From Gemmatimonadota bacterium (GTDB taxonomy: Bacteria > Gemmatimonadota > Gemmatimonadetes > Gemmatimonadales > GWC2-71-9), in the NCBI GenBank assembly GCA_003220955.1, contig QHTW01000072.1:1-18775 (forward strand): 18,775 nucleotides of DNA, in the 5' to 3' direction. The notes below the pieces were generated by a model. It saw nothing but the letters and a program-made list of their open reading frames with translations, ran no database searches and was not told the origin of the DNA. Both the position numbers and the translations under genes were made by a program. Below, piece after piece: positions 6,190 through 15,901 of this stretch (positions within the stretch are counted from its first letter, which is position 1; each line of letters starts with the position of its first letter).

Positions 6190-7565
6190 TCCACGGCGGC
6201 CGCATCATCACGGCCACGGAAGACTTCACCGGCGACATCTACGCCGAGCACGAGACCATCACCCGGATCGAGCCGCACATCGATGCGAAGCTCGTCGCCC
6301 CCGGAGCCGAAGTCATCGATGCGCGCGGCAAGTACGTCTTCCCCGGGTTTATCGACCCGCACGTCCACATCTACCTGCCCTTCATGGGCACCTACGCCGC
6401 AGACGATTACGAGTCGGCCAGCAAGGCGGCGCTCGCGGGCGGCACGACCACGCTGATCGAGATGATCTGTCCGGGCGCGTCGGACGAGCCCGTCGCCGCG
6501 TTCGAGCTGTGGAAATCCAAGGCTGAGAAGCTCGCGGCCGTGGACTACACGTTTCACATGTCGGTCGTGCGGTTCGAAGAGCACATTCGCGAGCAGTTTC
6601 GGGAGATCGTCAAGGCTGGGGTCGCTTCGTTCAAGGTTTTCCTTGCTTACAAAGGTGCGTTAAACCTGTCTGATGAGGATTTATTCGGAACGATGCGCTT
6701 GGCCAAGGAACTAGGCGTGATTGTCACGGCGCATTGCGAAAACGCGGACGCGATCGACGCGCTGCAGAAGTCGCTGCTCGCCGCCGGAAAGACGGGGCCC
6801 GAATGGCACGGTCCGTCACGCCCGCCCGTGGTCGAAGCGGACGGGGTGCATCACCTCTGCACGTTCGCCGAGCTGCTCGGCACCCACGTCTACATCGTGC
6901 ATACGTCCTGTGAGCCGGCCGTGCGCGCGGCGCTCGAGGCGCGCAAGCGGGGCGTGAACGTCTGGATCGAATCGGTGATCCCGCACTTCCTGCTGGACGA
7001 GACGTACGCCGAGCGCCCGGCGTTCGAAGGCGCGAAATACGTGATGTCGCCCCCGCTGCGTGCCAAAGCCAACCAGAACGTGCTCTGGAACGGCGTGAAG
7101 TCGCGCGAGATCAGCACCATCGCAACCGACCATGCGCCGTTCCGGTTCGAGGATCAGAAGCAGATGGGCAGGGACGCGTTCACGAAGATTCCGAACGGCA
7201 TCCCGTCGGTGCAGGAGCGCGTCGATCTCGTCCATACCTGCGGCGTCGCCGCGGGCCGCCTCGGGTTACAGGCGATGGTGGACGCCTGTGCGACCCAAGC
7301 CGCCAAGTTGTTCGGGCTCTATCCGAAGAAGGGCACCATCCAGCTCGGCAGCGACGCCGATCTGGTCGTGTACGATCCGAGCTATCGGGGCACGTTCTCC
7401 AAGGAATGCGCCTACTCGAACGTCGACTACAGCGCCTATGAAGGCTGGGAGCAGAAAGGCCGCGCAGCAGCCGTGTCGGTCCGAGGGCAAGTCCAGGCAC
7501 GCGACGGAGAGTTCGTCGGGACGATCGGTCGAGGCAAATTCTTGAAGAGGGAGCCTACCCACTGA
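6177..7565 (+). CDS. hydA: Dihydropyrimidinase / D-hydantoinase
   Basis: Opens the ring of dihydrouracil or dihydrothymine to the N-carbamoyl-beta-amino acid; hydantoins are also common substrates. From the ATG at 6177 the protein is 462 residues, the usual family length. The dinuclear metal site of the amidohydrolase fold is complete: His 62 and His 64 (DPHVH), Lys 153 for carboxylation (SFKVFLAYKG), His 186 (TAHCEN), His 242 (VHTSCE) and Asp 318 (ATDHAPF). Tyr 158 in the AYKG segment corresponds to the substrate-binding Tyr of hydantoinases. The longer open frame upstream of 6177 is non-coding because it overlaps two other real genes. The stop shares one base with the aminotransferase ATG. 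Allantoinase is less likely given the SFKVFLAYKG block and the neighbours. Confidence 0.94.
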   Translation: MALLIHGGRIITATEDFTGDIYAEHETITRIEPHIDAKLVAPGAEVIDARGKYVFPGFIDPHVHIYLPFMGTYAADDYESASKAALAGGTTTLIEMICPGASDEPVAAFELWKSKAEKLAAVDYTFHMSVVRFEEHIREQFREIVKAGVASFKVFLAYKGALNLSDEDLFGTMRLAKELGVIVTAHCENADAIDALQKSLLAAGKTGPEWHGPSRPPVVEADGVHHLCTFAELLGTHVYIVHTSCEPAVRAALEARKRGVNVWIESVIPHFLLDETYAERPAFEGAKYVMSPPLRAKANQNVLWNGVKSREISTIATDHAPFRFEDQKQMGRDAFTKIPNGIPSVQERVDLVHTCGVAAGRLGLQAMVDACATQAAKLFGLYPKKGTIQLGSDADLVVYDPSYRGTFSKECAYSNVDYSAYEGWEQKGRAAAVSVRGQVQARDGEFVGTIGRGKFLKREPTH

Positions 7566-8847
7566 TGGATTCGCAGACCGTACGCCAGAAGCACAAAGAT
7601 TTTCTGTTTCCCTGCGTCGCCAACTATTACGCCGAACCCGTGGTGATCACCGAGGCCCACGGGTCTTCGGTCAAGGACCTCGATGGCCGCGAATATCTCG
7701 ATTTCTTCGGCGGCATCCTGACTGCGGGAATCGGGCACTCGCATCCCGACTTCGTGCGGCGCATTCAGGACCAGGTGGCCCGGCTGGTGCACACCTCGAG
7801 TGTCTACCCCACCGTCGAACAAGTGCGCGTCGCGGAGAAACTGACGCAGATCACGCCGGGGAAACTCAAGAAGAGCTTCTTCACGACGAGCGGGACCGAA
7901 GCCGACGAAACCGCCGTCATGCTGGCCAAGATTTACACGGGCCAGCAGGAGATCATCGCACTGCGCCACAGCTATGCGGGGCGCAGCCAGGGCGCGATCG
8001 CGATCACGGGGCAACAGCCCTGGCGCGTCCTGCCCACGCAGATCCCCGGCGTTAAGCACGCGCTGTCGCCCTACTGCTACCGCTGCCCGCTGGGCCTCGA
8101 ATATCCCGACTGCGGCATCCGCTGCGCCCAGGACATCGAAGATCTGATCAAAACGACGACGACCGGCCGCCCCGCGGCCTTCATGGCCGAGCCGATTCAG
8201 GGCGCCGGCGGTTTCATCACCCCGCCCAAGGAGTATTTCGAGATCGCCGTCGGCATCATCCGCAAGTACGGCGCGGTCTTCATCTGCGACGAAGTGCAGA
8301 CGGGCTGGGGCCGGACGGGCGACAAATGGTGCGGCATCGAGCACTGGGGCGTGGACCCCGAGATCATGACGTTCGCGAAGTCGATCGCGAACGGGTTCCC
8401 GGTGGGTGCCACGATCGCCACGGAAGAAGTCGCGAATGCGTTTACCGGTCTCTCGCTCTCGACATTCGGAGGCAATCCCATCTCGATGGCCGCGGTCGAC
8501 GTGACGCTGGACGTCATGCAGCGCGAGAACACGCCCAAGCGCTCCGCCGAGCGCGGCAAGCAACTGCGGGATGCGCTCGAGGAGCTCAAGCAGCGGTTCC
8601 CCTTTATCGGGGATGTCCGCGGGATGGGCCTGATGCAGGGAATCGAGTTTGTCGAAGATCGCAAGACCAAGGAACCGTCGCCCAAGAAGACGACGGCGTT
8701 TCTCGAAGCGGCCAAACGACAGGGTCTGCTGCTCGGCAAAGGCGGGCTGTATGGCAACGTGATCCGCATCGCGCCGTCGATGTTGATCAGCAAGGCCGAT
8801 ATCGACGACGGCTGCCAGCGGATGGAGCGCGCGCTCGCCGAGGCTCA

Positions 8848-8851
<4 letters not shown>
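7565..8851 (+). CDS. Class III PLP-dependent aminotransferase, AGXT2-like; probably beta-alanine (or beta-aminoisobutyrate) transaminase
   Basis: The 428-residue protein has the fold-type I class III features: FFTTSGTEADETAVMLAK (PLP phosphate region), CDEVQTGWGRTG with Asp 242, and the Schiff-base lysine Lys 272 in TFAKSIANGFPVGA. Overall it resembles alanine-glyoxylate aminotransferase 2, whose members accept beta-alanine and beta-aminoisobutyrate with pyruvate or glyoxylate. Between the hydantoinase and the permease, with pydC and mmsA upstream, the fitting reaction is beta-alanine to malonate semialdehyde. A four-Cys pattern (Cys 171, 174, 183, 187; C-x2-C-x8-C-x3-C) lies after HALSPY. 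4-aminobutyrate or taurine transaminase activity cannot be excluded from sequence. The start overlaps the previous stop by one base, with GAGGGAG at about 7547-7553 as ribosome site. Confidence 0.9.
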
Positions 8852-10294
<1,443 letters not shown>

Positions 10295-10308
<14 letters not shown>

Positions 10309-11527
10309 CCCGCTAACCGACGAGCAACTCGCCGCCAATTTCGCCGACATCACGCCGCCGCTCACGAACGACGCCGCCCTGCTCGAGGCCAACAAGTGCC
10401 TCTTTTGTCATGACGCGCCCTGCACTATCGCCTGTCCCACGCACATCGACGTACCGGCGTTCATCAAGAAGATCGCGACCGGGAATCTGCGCGGCTCGGC
10501 GCGCGTCATCCTGGATGCGAACCCGTTCGGCCACTCGTGCGCGCGGGCTTGTCCGGTCGAAGTGTTGTGCGAGGGTGCTTGCGTCCTGAACGACCGCGAC
10601 GAACAACCGATCAAGATCGCGCTGCTGCAGCGCCACGCCACCGACTACGTCCTGGAGAAAAAGCTCAGGCTGTTCGAGCCGGGTCGACGCACCGGGAAGC
10701 GCGTGGCGATCGTCGGCGCCGGCCCGGCGGGGCTGGCGTGCGCGCGCGATCTGCGGCGATTCGGCCACGACGTGACGGTCTTCGAAGCAAAGGACCAGCC
10801 AGGCGGCTTGAACACCTATGGCATCGCCGAATACAAGCTCAAGGCCGATCTCGCGCTCGCGGAAGTCCAGGACATTCTGGAGCTGGGCGTCGAGCTGAAG
10901 ACCGGCGAGACGATCGCATCGCTCGACAACCTGCTGGCCGATTACGACGCCGTATTTGTTGGGATCGGCCTCGGGAGCACCAAGCGACTCGGCATCCCAG
11001 GCGAGGACCTCCCTGGCGTGGTGGATGCGCTCACGTTCATCGAGCATCTCAAGACGCATCCGTACCGCGAGACACCGGTGGGGCGGCAGGTCGTGGTGAT
11101 CGGCGCGGGCAATACGGCGATCGACGCAGTCACCCAGGCGAAGCGGCTGGGCGCGGCGGCCGCGACGATCGTGTACCGGCGGAGTGAGGCCGATATGCCC
11201 TGCTATCACTACGAGTACGAGCTCGCCAAGCGCGACGGCTGCGGCTTCCGATTCAACGCGGCACCGCAGCGCATCATCGGCAACGGAGCCGTGGCCGGCA
11301 TCGAGGTCCGCACGCCGGGCGGGACCGAGACCATCCCGTGCGACATGGTCATCGTCGCGATTGGACAGGGCGAGCGGACGGAGCTCGCGTGGCCGAAGGA
11401 CGATCCGCGCGTGTTTGTCGGCGGGGACTGCGCAAACGGAGGAGCGGAAATTGTGAATGCGGCGGCGGAAGGAATAGAAGCCGCGAAGAGGATCGATGCT
11501 ATGCTGACGGGCGGGGATGCCATGTAG
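10295..11527 (+). CDS. preT: NAD(P)-dependent dihydropyrimidine dehydrogenase, FAD/Fe-S subunit
   Basis: Electron-input subunit of the two-part dihydropyrimidine dehydrogenase: takes electrons from NAD(P)H through FAD and Fe-S clusters to PreA, reducing uracil or thymine to the dihydro form. The GTG at 10295 is chosen because AGGGAG (10283-10288) sits six bases upstream; the protein is then 410 residues, like E. coli PreT. The N-terminal Fe-S domain has Cys 35, 38, 43, 47 (CLFCHDAPCTIAC) and Cys 82, 86, 92, 96. The FAD-binding GAGPAG is at 141-146, the second nucleotide-binding GAGNTA at 270-275, and the late FAD motif VFVGGDCANGG at 373-383. The longer open frame upstream is an artefact inside the permease gene. 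The stop codon lies inside a long palindrome. Confidence 0.93.
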
Positions 11528-11559
11528 GGGCGCAGCATGCTGCGCCCCTACGCATCCCC
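11513..11559. repeat. Long palindromic repeat at the preT-preA junction (REP-like)
   Basis: GTAGGGGCGCAGCA and TGCTGCGCCCCTAC form a perfect 28-bp palindrome (11524-11551). The flanks GGGGATGC (11513-11520) and GCATCCCC (11552-11559) also pair, leaving CAT (11521-11523) as a bulge. The whole folds to 22 base pairs. It includes the preT stop codon and ends 17 bases before the preA start. It resembles dispersed extragenic palindromes of GC-rich genomes; copies elsewhere cannot be seen here. Confidence 0.75.
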
Positions 11560-11567
11560 AACCGCGC

Positions 11568-11572
11568 GGAGG
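11568..11572 (+). promoter_or_regulatory. Ribosome binding site of preA
   Basis: GGAGG lies four bases before the ATG at 11577, in the short gap after the palindrome. It supports 11577 as the start rather than an in-frame ATG at 11517 that overlaps preT. Confidence 0.7.
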
Positions 11573-11576
11573 TGTT

Positions 11577-12890
11577 ATGGCTGATCTCAGAACCAATTTT
11601 GCGGGTATCGAGAGCCCGAATCCATTCTGGCTGGCCTCCGGGCCACCCACCAACACCTATGGCCAAGTGGCCAAGGCATTCGACCAGGGCTGGGGCGGCG
11701 CGGTCTGGAAGACGATCGGCGAGCCGATCATCAACGTCTTCTCGCGCTACGGCTCCGTCGACCTGGGCGCGAACCGCATGATGGGCTTCAACAACATCGA
11801 GCTGATCAGCGACCGCCCGATCGCGGGGAATCTCAAGGAAATCGCCGAGGTCAAACGCAACTATCCGAAGCACGCGGTCATCGCCTCGCTCATGGTCGAG
11901 TCGAAGCAGAAGGCGTGGCACGAGATCGTGAAGCAGACCGAGGACACGGGCGCCGACGGGATCGAGCTGAACTTTGGCTGCCCGCACGGGATGAGCGAGC
12001 GCGGCATGGGGAGCGCGGTCGGTCAGGTCCCCGATTACACCTGTCAGATCGTCGGGTGGGTCAAAGAAGTCGCCACGATTCCCGTGATCGTGAAGCTCAC
12101 GCCGAATGTCACCGACATCACGTATATCGCCCGCGCGGCGGTCAAGGGCGGCGCCGATGCATTGTCATTGATCAATACCATCAACTCCATTGTCGGTGTC
12201 GATCTGACGACGTTCGAGCCGCAGCCGTCGGTCGCCGGCAAATCGAGCCACGGCGGCTACTGCGGGCCGGCGGTGAAGCCGATCGCCCTGCACCTCGTCT
12301 CCGCCGTCGCCGGTGATGCGGCGGTGAAGATTCCGATCTCCGGGATCGGTGGCATCGCCACGTGGCGCGATGCCGCCGAGTTCATCGCCCTGGGCGCCGG
12401 GACGCTCCAGGTCTGCACCGCCGTAATGCACTACGGCTTCCGCATCGTGGAGGACCTGACCGACGGGCTGTCGAACTGGATGGACGACCGCGGCCACCGC
12501 ACGCTCGCGGACGTCCGCGGCCGGGCGCTCCCGCGCGTCGCGAAGTGGGAAGACCTCGACCTGAATTACCACCTGCTCGCGCACATCGATCAGGACAAAT
12601 GCATCAAGTGCGAGCTGTGCTGGACCGCGTGTGAAGACGGCGCGCATCAGGCGATCCGGCGCCTGCCGCGCGATAATGGCGGGCCCGTCGTGGAGATCAT
12701 CGAGGAAGCGTGCGTTGGGTGTAATCTGTGCGCTGCGGTGTGCCCTGTGCAGGAGTGCATCACGATGCGAAAGGTGCCGAACGACTACGCGCCTGTGACC
12801 TGGAAGGAATACGCCGCCGGGAAAGGCAAGCTCGCGCCGCGGTCGGAGCAGTTCCATACGGCCACGTGGAGTCCAAGCGCGAAGCACTAA
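11577..12890 (+). CDS. preA: NAD(P)-dependent dihydropyrimidine dehydrogenase, FMN/Fe-S catalytic subunit
   Basis: Catalytic subunit that reduces uracil/thymine to 5,6-dihydropyrimidine, working with PreT. The protein is 437 residues, slightly longer than E. coli PreA. The dihydroorotate-dehydrogenase-like FMN barrel shows NPFWLASGPPTNT, ELNFGCPHGMSERGMG (Cys 135 matches the active Cys of mammalian DPD), VKLTPNVTD, NTINSIVGVDL and GGYCGPAVKPIALH. A C-terminal ferredoxin domain carries two [4Fe-4S] motifs, Cys 342/345/348/352 and Cys 379/382/385/389. The subunit order preT-preA is the usual one. It is the last gene of the plus-strand block. Some relatives are called dihydropyrimidine dehydrogenase PydA; the function is the same. 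Confidence 0.95.
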   Translation: MADLRTNFAGIESPNPFWLASGPPTNTYGQVAKAFDQGWGGAVWKTIGEPIINVFSRYGSVDLGANRMMGFNNIELISDRPIAGNLKEIAEVKRNYPKHAVIASLMVESKQKAWHEIVKQTEDTGADGIELNFGCPHGMSERGMGSAVGQVPDYTCQIVGWVKEVATIPVIVKLTPNVTDITYIARAAVKGGADALSLINTINSIVGVDLTTFEPQPSVAGKSSHGGYCGPAVKPIALHLVSAVAGDAAVKIPISGIGGIATWRDAAEFIALGAGTLQVCTAVMHYGFRIVEDLTDGLSNWMDDRGHRTLADVRGRALPRVAKWEDLDLNYHLLAHIDQDKCIKCELCWTACEDGAHQAIRRLPRDNGGPVVEIIEEACVGCNLCAAVCPVQECITMRKVPNDYAPVTWKEYAAGKGKLAPRSEQFHTATWSPSAKH

Positions 12891-12893
12891 CCA

Positions 12894-12923
12894 CTTTCCT
12901 CTCTCTCTCTCTCTCCTCTTCTT
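12894..12923. repeat. CT-dinucleotide microsatellite in a pyrimidine-only tract
   Basis: Eight CT units (12899-12914) sit in a 30-base tract of pyrimidines just after the preA stop. It is a simple repeat in the convergent intergenic region, with no function visible. Confidence 0.7.
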
Positions 12924-12936
12924 GCTCGCAAAAAGG

Positions 12937-13040
12937 CGAGCATGTCATCCTGAGCGAAGCGCGCGGTACGCGCGCGCAGCGAAGGACCGACACCAAAAAG
13001 CAGGTCCTTCGCCCCTCCGGGGCTCAGGATGACATGCTCG
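12937..13040. repeat. Composite palindromic repeat (REP/MITE-like) between convergent genes
   Basis: Outer arms CGAGCATGTCATCCTGAGC (12937-12955) and its exact complement (13022-13040) are 19 bp. Inside are a second pair GCGAAGGACC (12979-12988) with GGTCCTTCGC (13003-13012) and a small hairpin GCGCGCG-GTA-CGCGCGC (12959-12975). The GTCATCCTGAGCGAAG...GAAGGACC wording is that of a widespread dispersed palindrome in GC-rich environmental genomes. Lying between preA and the opposing ABC gene, it may also act as a two-way transcription stop. I see no target-site duplication. Confidence 0.75.
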
Positions 13041-13077
13041 GGTTTTGGACAGTAACAAAAGAAACAAAGAAGGGTTT

Positions 13078-14919
13078 CTAAAGCCGTCCGGGAGGCGCAA
13101 CCGGCGGCACCGCCACTTGCTCCGGCTCCGGCGTAAAGTCTTCCCCGGGATTAATGAATCTGTCTCGCTCAAAGTTGTACTGCTTGTCATAAAGCTGCCT
13201 GTACCGGCCGTTTGCGACGAGCAGCTCGTCGTGCGTGCCCCGCTCCACGATCTGGCCGCCTTCCAGCACCAGGATTTGATCCGCGCTCCGGATGGTAGAC
13301 AGCCGGTGCGCGATGACGAACGTCGTGCGGCCGCGGCGCAACGCCCGTAACCCATCCTGAATCTTGGCTTCGCTCTCGGAGTCGAGACTCGACGTCGCCT
13401 CGTCCAGCACCAGAATCCGTGGGTCGGCCAGAATCGCGCGCGCGATCGAGATGCGCTGCCGCTGCCCGCCCGACAGCTTCACGCCCCGCTCGCCGACGAC
13501 CGTGTCGTACTTCTCGTCGAACTGCTCCACGAATTCATCGCAATGCGCGATCCGCGCGACCGCCTCGATCTCCTGCGGCGTCGCATGCGGCCGGGCGAAC
13601 GCGATGTTCTCGGCGATCGTCCCGTCGAACAGAAAGTTGTCCTGCAGGACGACGCCGAGCTGCGTGCGATAGTCGGACAGCCGCACCGTGTTGAGATCGC
13701 GGCCGTCCACCAGGACCCGGCCCTGCTCGGGGCGGTTGAATGCCAGAACCAGGCTGACGAGCGTGCTTTTACCGGACCCCGATGACCCCACCAACGCCGT
13801 CGTCGACCCGGCGGGAGCCCTGAACGAGACATCCTTGAGAACGGGCACGCCGGGCTTGTACGCAAACGTCACGTGCTCGAAGACCACGTCGCCCCGCACC
13901 GTGGCGAGCGGCTGCCGCGTGGCGTCCTCGGCATCCTCGGTCGTCATGCGCCGCAGCTCGTAAATGCGGTCGAGTCCCGCGAACGCTTCGGTGATCTGCG
14001 TCCCGATGGAGGCGATGTTGATGAGCGGCAGCGCAACCAGACCGACGAAGATGATGTACTGGGCGAGCTGCCCGAGCGTCATCGCATTGGTCAGAACCGC
14101 CCGGCCACCGACCAGGATCATGACGACGGAGATCGCGCCGATCACGAATTGCGCGAACGCCCCTACGCCCGAGACGCCGGTCATCGTCATCGCGACGTTT
14201 CGGAAGAGCTGGTGGGCGCCGCGTGCGAACACCAGCCGCTCGCTCCGCTCGGAGCGGTAGGCCTTCACGATGCGAATCCCGCCCAACGTTTCCGCGAGCC
14301 GGCCGGTCACGTCCGCGTTGATCTTGCCGCGCTCGCGGAACAGAGGCCGCAGCCGGGAGAACGCATAGGCCATACCACCGCCGAACACGGCGAGCACCAG
14401 GATCGACACCGCGGTGAGCTTCCAGTTGAGCCAGAAAAGCACTGCCAGCGCGATCGTCCCCGTCACCAGTCCGCCGAGCAGCTGCACGAGACCGGTCCCG
14501 ACCAGATTCCGGATGCCCTCGGCGTCGGTCATGATTCGTGAGATGAGGATGCCGGTTTTGGTCGAATCGAAATAGGCGATCGGCAGGCGCAACACGAAGG
14601 CTTGGATAGACTTGCGCATATCGGTGATGGCGCGCTGGGCGGCGACGCCAAGGATCTGCGAGAGCCCGAACGAGGTCACCGATTGCACGATGGTCGCCAC
14701 CCCGACGGCTGCCGCAATGACACCGAGCAGGCCGGCGCGCTTCTGCCCGATGACCCCATCGATGAGGTAGCGCGAGGACCACGGCAGGACAAGCCCCGCG
14801 AGCCGGTTGACCATCATCAACGTCAGACCAATGGCGAGCCGATGGCGATGGTGCCAGATCAGCTCGCGTGCCTCGCGCCACGCATTGGCGTAATTGGGTT
14901 TCGGTTTCTTGTCTGCCAC
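13078..14919 (-). CDS. ABC half-transporter, membrane domain fused to ATPase (MsbA/BmrA-like exporter)
   Basis: A 613-residue exporter-type half transporter that should work as a dimer, pumping lipids, drugs or peptides outward. The N-terminal half has about six hydrophobic segments (30-55, 62-84, 141-165, 168-185, 250-272, 285-305). The ATPase domain has Walker A GSSGSGKS at 378-385, Q-loop Gln 426 (VLQDNFLFDGTIAEN), signature LSGGQ at 482-486, Walker B ILVLDE at 502-507 and H-loop His 538 (VIAHRLST). The start is a GTG (14919-14917), read as MADKKPKPNY. No closer ATG fits the family length. It lies ten bases downstream of the minus-strand 211-residue gene, so the two probably share a transcript. 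The substrate is not readable from sequence. Confidence 0.93.
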   Translation of the reverse strand: MADKKPKPNYANAWREARELIWHHRHRLAIGLTLMMVNRLAGLVLPWSSRYLIDGVIGQKRAGLLGVIAAAVGVATIVQSVTSFGLSQILGVAAQRAITDMRKSIQAFVLRLPIAYFDSTKTGILISRIMTDAEGIRNLVGTGLVQLLGGLVTGTIALAVLFWLNWKLTAVSILVLAVFGGGMAYAFSRLRPLFRERGKINADVTGRLAETLGGIRIVKAYRSERSERLVFARGAHQLFRNVAMTMTGVSGVGAFAQFVIGAISVVMILVGGRAVLTNAMTLGQLAQYIIFVGLVALPLINIASIGTQITEAFAGLDRIYELRRMTTEDAEDATRQPLATVRGDVVFEHVTFAYKPGVPVLKDVSFRAPAGSTTALVGSSGSGKSTLVSLVLAFNRPEQGRVLVDGRDLNTVRLSDYRTQLGVVLQDNFLFDGTIAENIAFARPHATPQEIEAVARIAHCDEFVEQFDEKYDTVVGERGVKLSGGQRQRISIARAILADPRILVLDEATSSLDSESEAKIQDGLRALRRGRTTFVIAHRLSTIRSADQILVLEGGQIVERGTHDELLVANGRYRQLYDKQYNFERDRFINPGEDFTPEPEQVAVPPVAPPGRL

Positions 14920-14929
14920 GGCGAGAAGC

Positions 14930-15565
14930 TTACCTGGTCCGGGAAGGCCTTACCAGGAGTCCGGTCGGCGAGACGCGTACCTCGTAAGTCCCGCCGCTGG
15001 GAGTCGTTGCGCCGATGAACGTGGCGGAGCCGTATTCCGCGTCGACAAACGGCCGCAGCACCCAGTAGCGGCGCGTCAGGTCGAACGCATCGAAGGGTTT
15101 GTTGGCGGCCAGCGAGTAGACCGTGCGCTCCTGCAGCTGCTCGTCGCTGAGCGTCTGGTAGCGTCCCGCGATCCGATCGAGCTCATAGACCGTCTCGAGA
15201 CCGAGCAACGTGCCGATCGGTCGCCACTTCAGGACGTGCGCGTCGACGTAGACGGCGTCGCCCGCGAGATCAAACATGTGGAGGCTGCTGTCGGCCAACG
15301 TGACCGTGGCGCGGAAGTGGTGCGGGCCGAGCGGCTCGGTCTTGATCGTGGCGGCCAACGCCTCCTGCGTGAACGCCCGGTAGCCGTGAATCCCGACGGT
15401 GATCGCGCCCAGCAGCATGCCGACGGTGAGACACAGGGCCGCGGCGAGAAAGCCAACGCTGGAGCTGAGGCGGCGCCGGTTCCGCCAGGCGGACGCCGCG
15501 ATGATGATCAATATCACAGCGACAAGGTCGAAACCGACCATGACGATTCTGAGAATGCCAGTCAT
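14930..15565 (-). CDS. Unrecognised membrane-anchored protein upstream of the ABC exporter
   Basis: I do not recognise this 211-residue protein. It has two N-terminal hydrophobic segments (about 5-24 and 37-60) separated by a short basic loop (WRNRRRL). The remaining roughly 150 residues look soluble, probably extracytoplasmic, with alternating hydrophobic residues suggesting beta structure (FRATVTLADSSLHMFDL, GDAVYVDAHVLKWRPIG). A Tyr/Arg-rich C-terminal part contains YELDRIAGRY and FDLTRRYWVLRPFVDAEYG. The start ATG at 15565 has AGGGA too close for an ideal ribosome site. Adjacent to an ABC exporter and co-directional, it may be an accessory or assembly partner; that is inference from position only. 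Confidence 0.75.
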   Translation of the reverse strand: MTGILRIVMVGFDLVAVILIIIAASAWRNRRRLSSSVGFLAAALCLTVGMLLGAITVGIHGYRAFTQEALAATIKTEPLGPHHFRATVTLADSSLHMFDLAGDAVYVDAHVLKWRPIGTLLGLETVYELDRIAGRYQTLSDEQLQERTVYSLAANKPFDAFDLTRRYWVLRPFVDAEYGSATFIGATTPSGGTYEVRVSPTGLLVRPSRTR

Positions 15566-15628
15566 TCCCTACACGTTACGCATCACCTGCCTCTGGCGCG
15601 AATTCGCCGCTCTTGCCACCTTCGGGCC

Positions 15629-15901
15629 ATGAAACGCTCGACCGGAATCACGCTGGCGGTCATCGCCGCCATCATCGCGCTCTTCTTCTATATGTCCACC
15701 GCGCGGGCCACGCAGGAATGCACCGTCTGTGTGCAGTTTCAGGGGCGCTCCAACTGCGCCACGGCGGCGGGGAGGACGGTCGCCGAGGCGACGCAAACGG
15801 CGCACAACACCGCGTGCGGCCCTGTCGCCAGCGGGATGAACGAAACCATTGCGTGCGGTAACCGGGCTCCCGTATCCGTGCAGTGCGGCCGGCGCCGGTA
15901 G
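15629..15901 (+). CDS. Small Cys-rich exported protein
   Basis: A 90-residue protein with a short basic start (MKRSTG), one hydrophobic segment at about 7-22 (ITLAVIAAIIALFFYM), then a polar domain. The domain has six cysteines: two in QECTVC and one each in SNCAT, NTACG, IACGN and VQCG. The layout fits a signal peptide or anchor and a small disulfide-bonded domain outside the cytoplasm. STARATQ just after the hydrophobic stretch has an Ala-x-Ala-like end that could be a signal peptidase site. I do not recognise the family. Its stop touches the GTG of the next gene, and it runs divergently from the minus-strand gene at 15565. The gap of 63 bases contains a 10-bp palindrome, GCGAATTCGC. Confidence 0.72.
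   Translation: MKRSTGITLAVIAAIIALFFYMSTARATQECTVCVQFQGRSNCATAAGRTVAEATQTAHNTACGPVASGMNETIACGNRAPVSVQCGRRR

Noticed and set aside
8326..8847. N-terminal extension of the permease frame
   Set aside because: It lies inside the aminotransferase gene out of frame. The ATG at 8848 matches the NCS1 N-terminus.
12937..13040. CRISPR array or insertion sequence in the convergent gap
   Set aside because: There is only a single palindromic unit with no regular spacers, no transposase frame and no target duplication.
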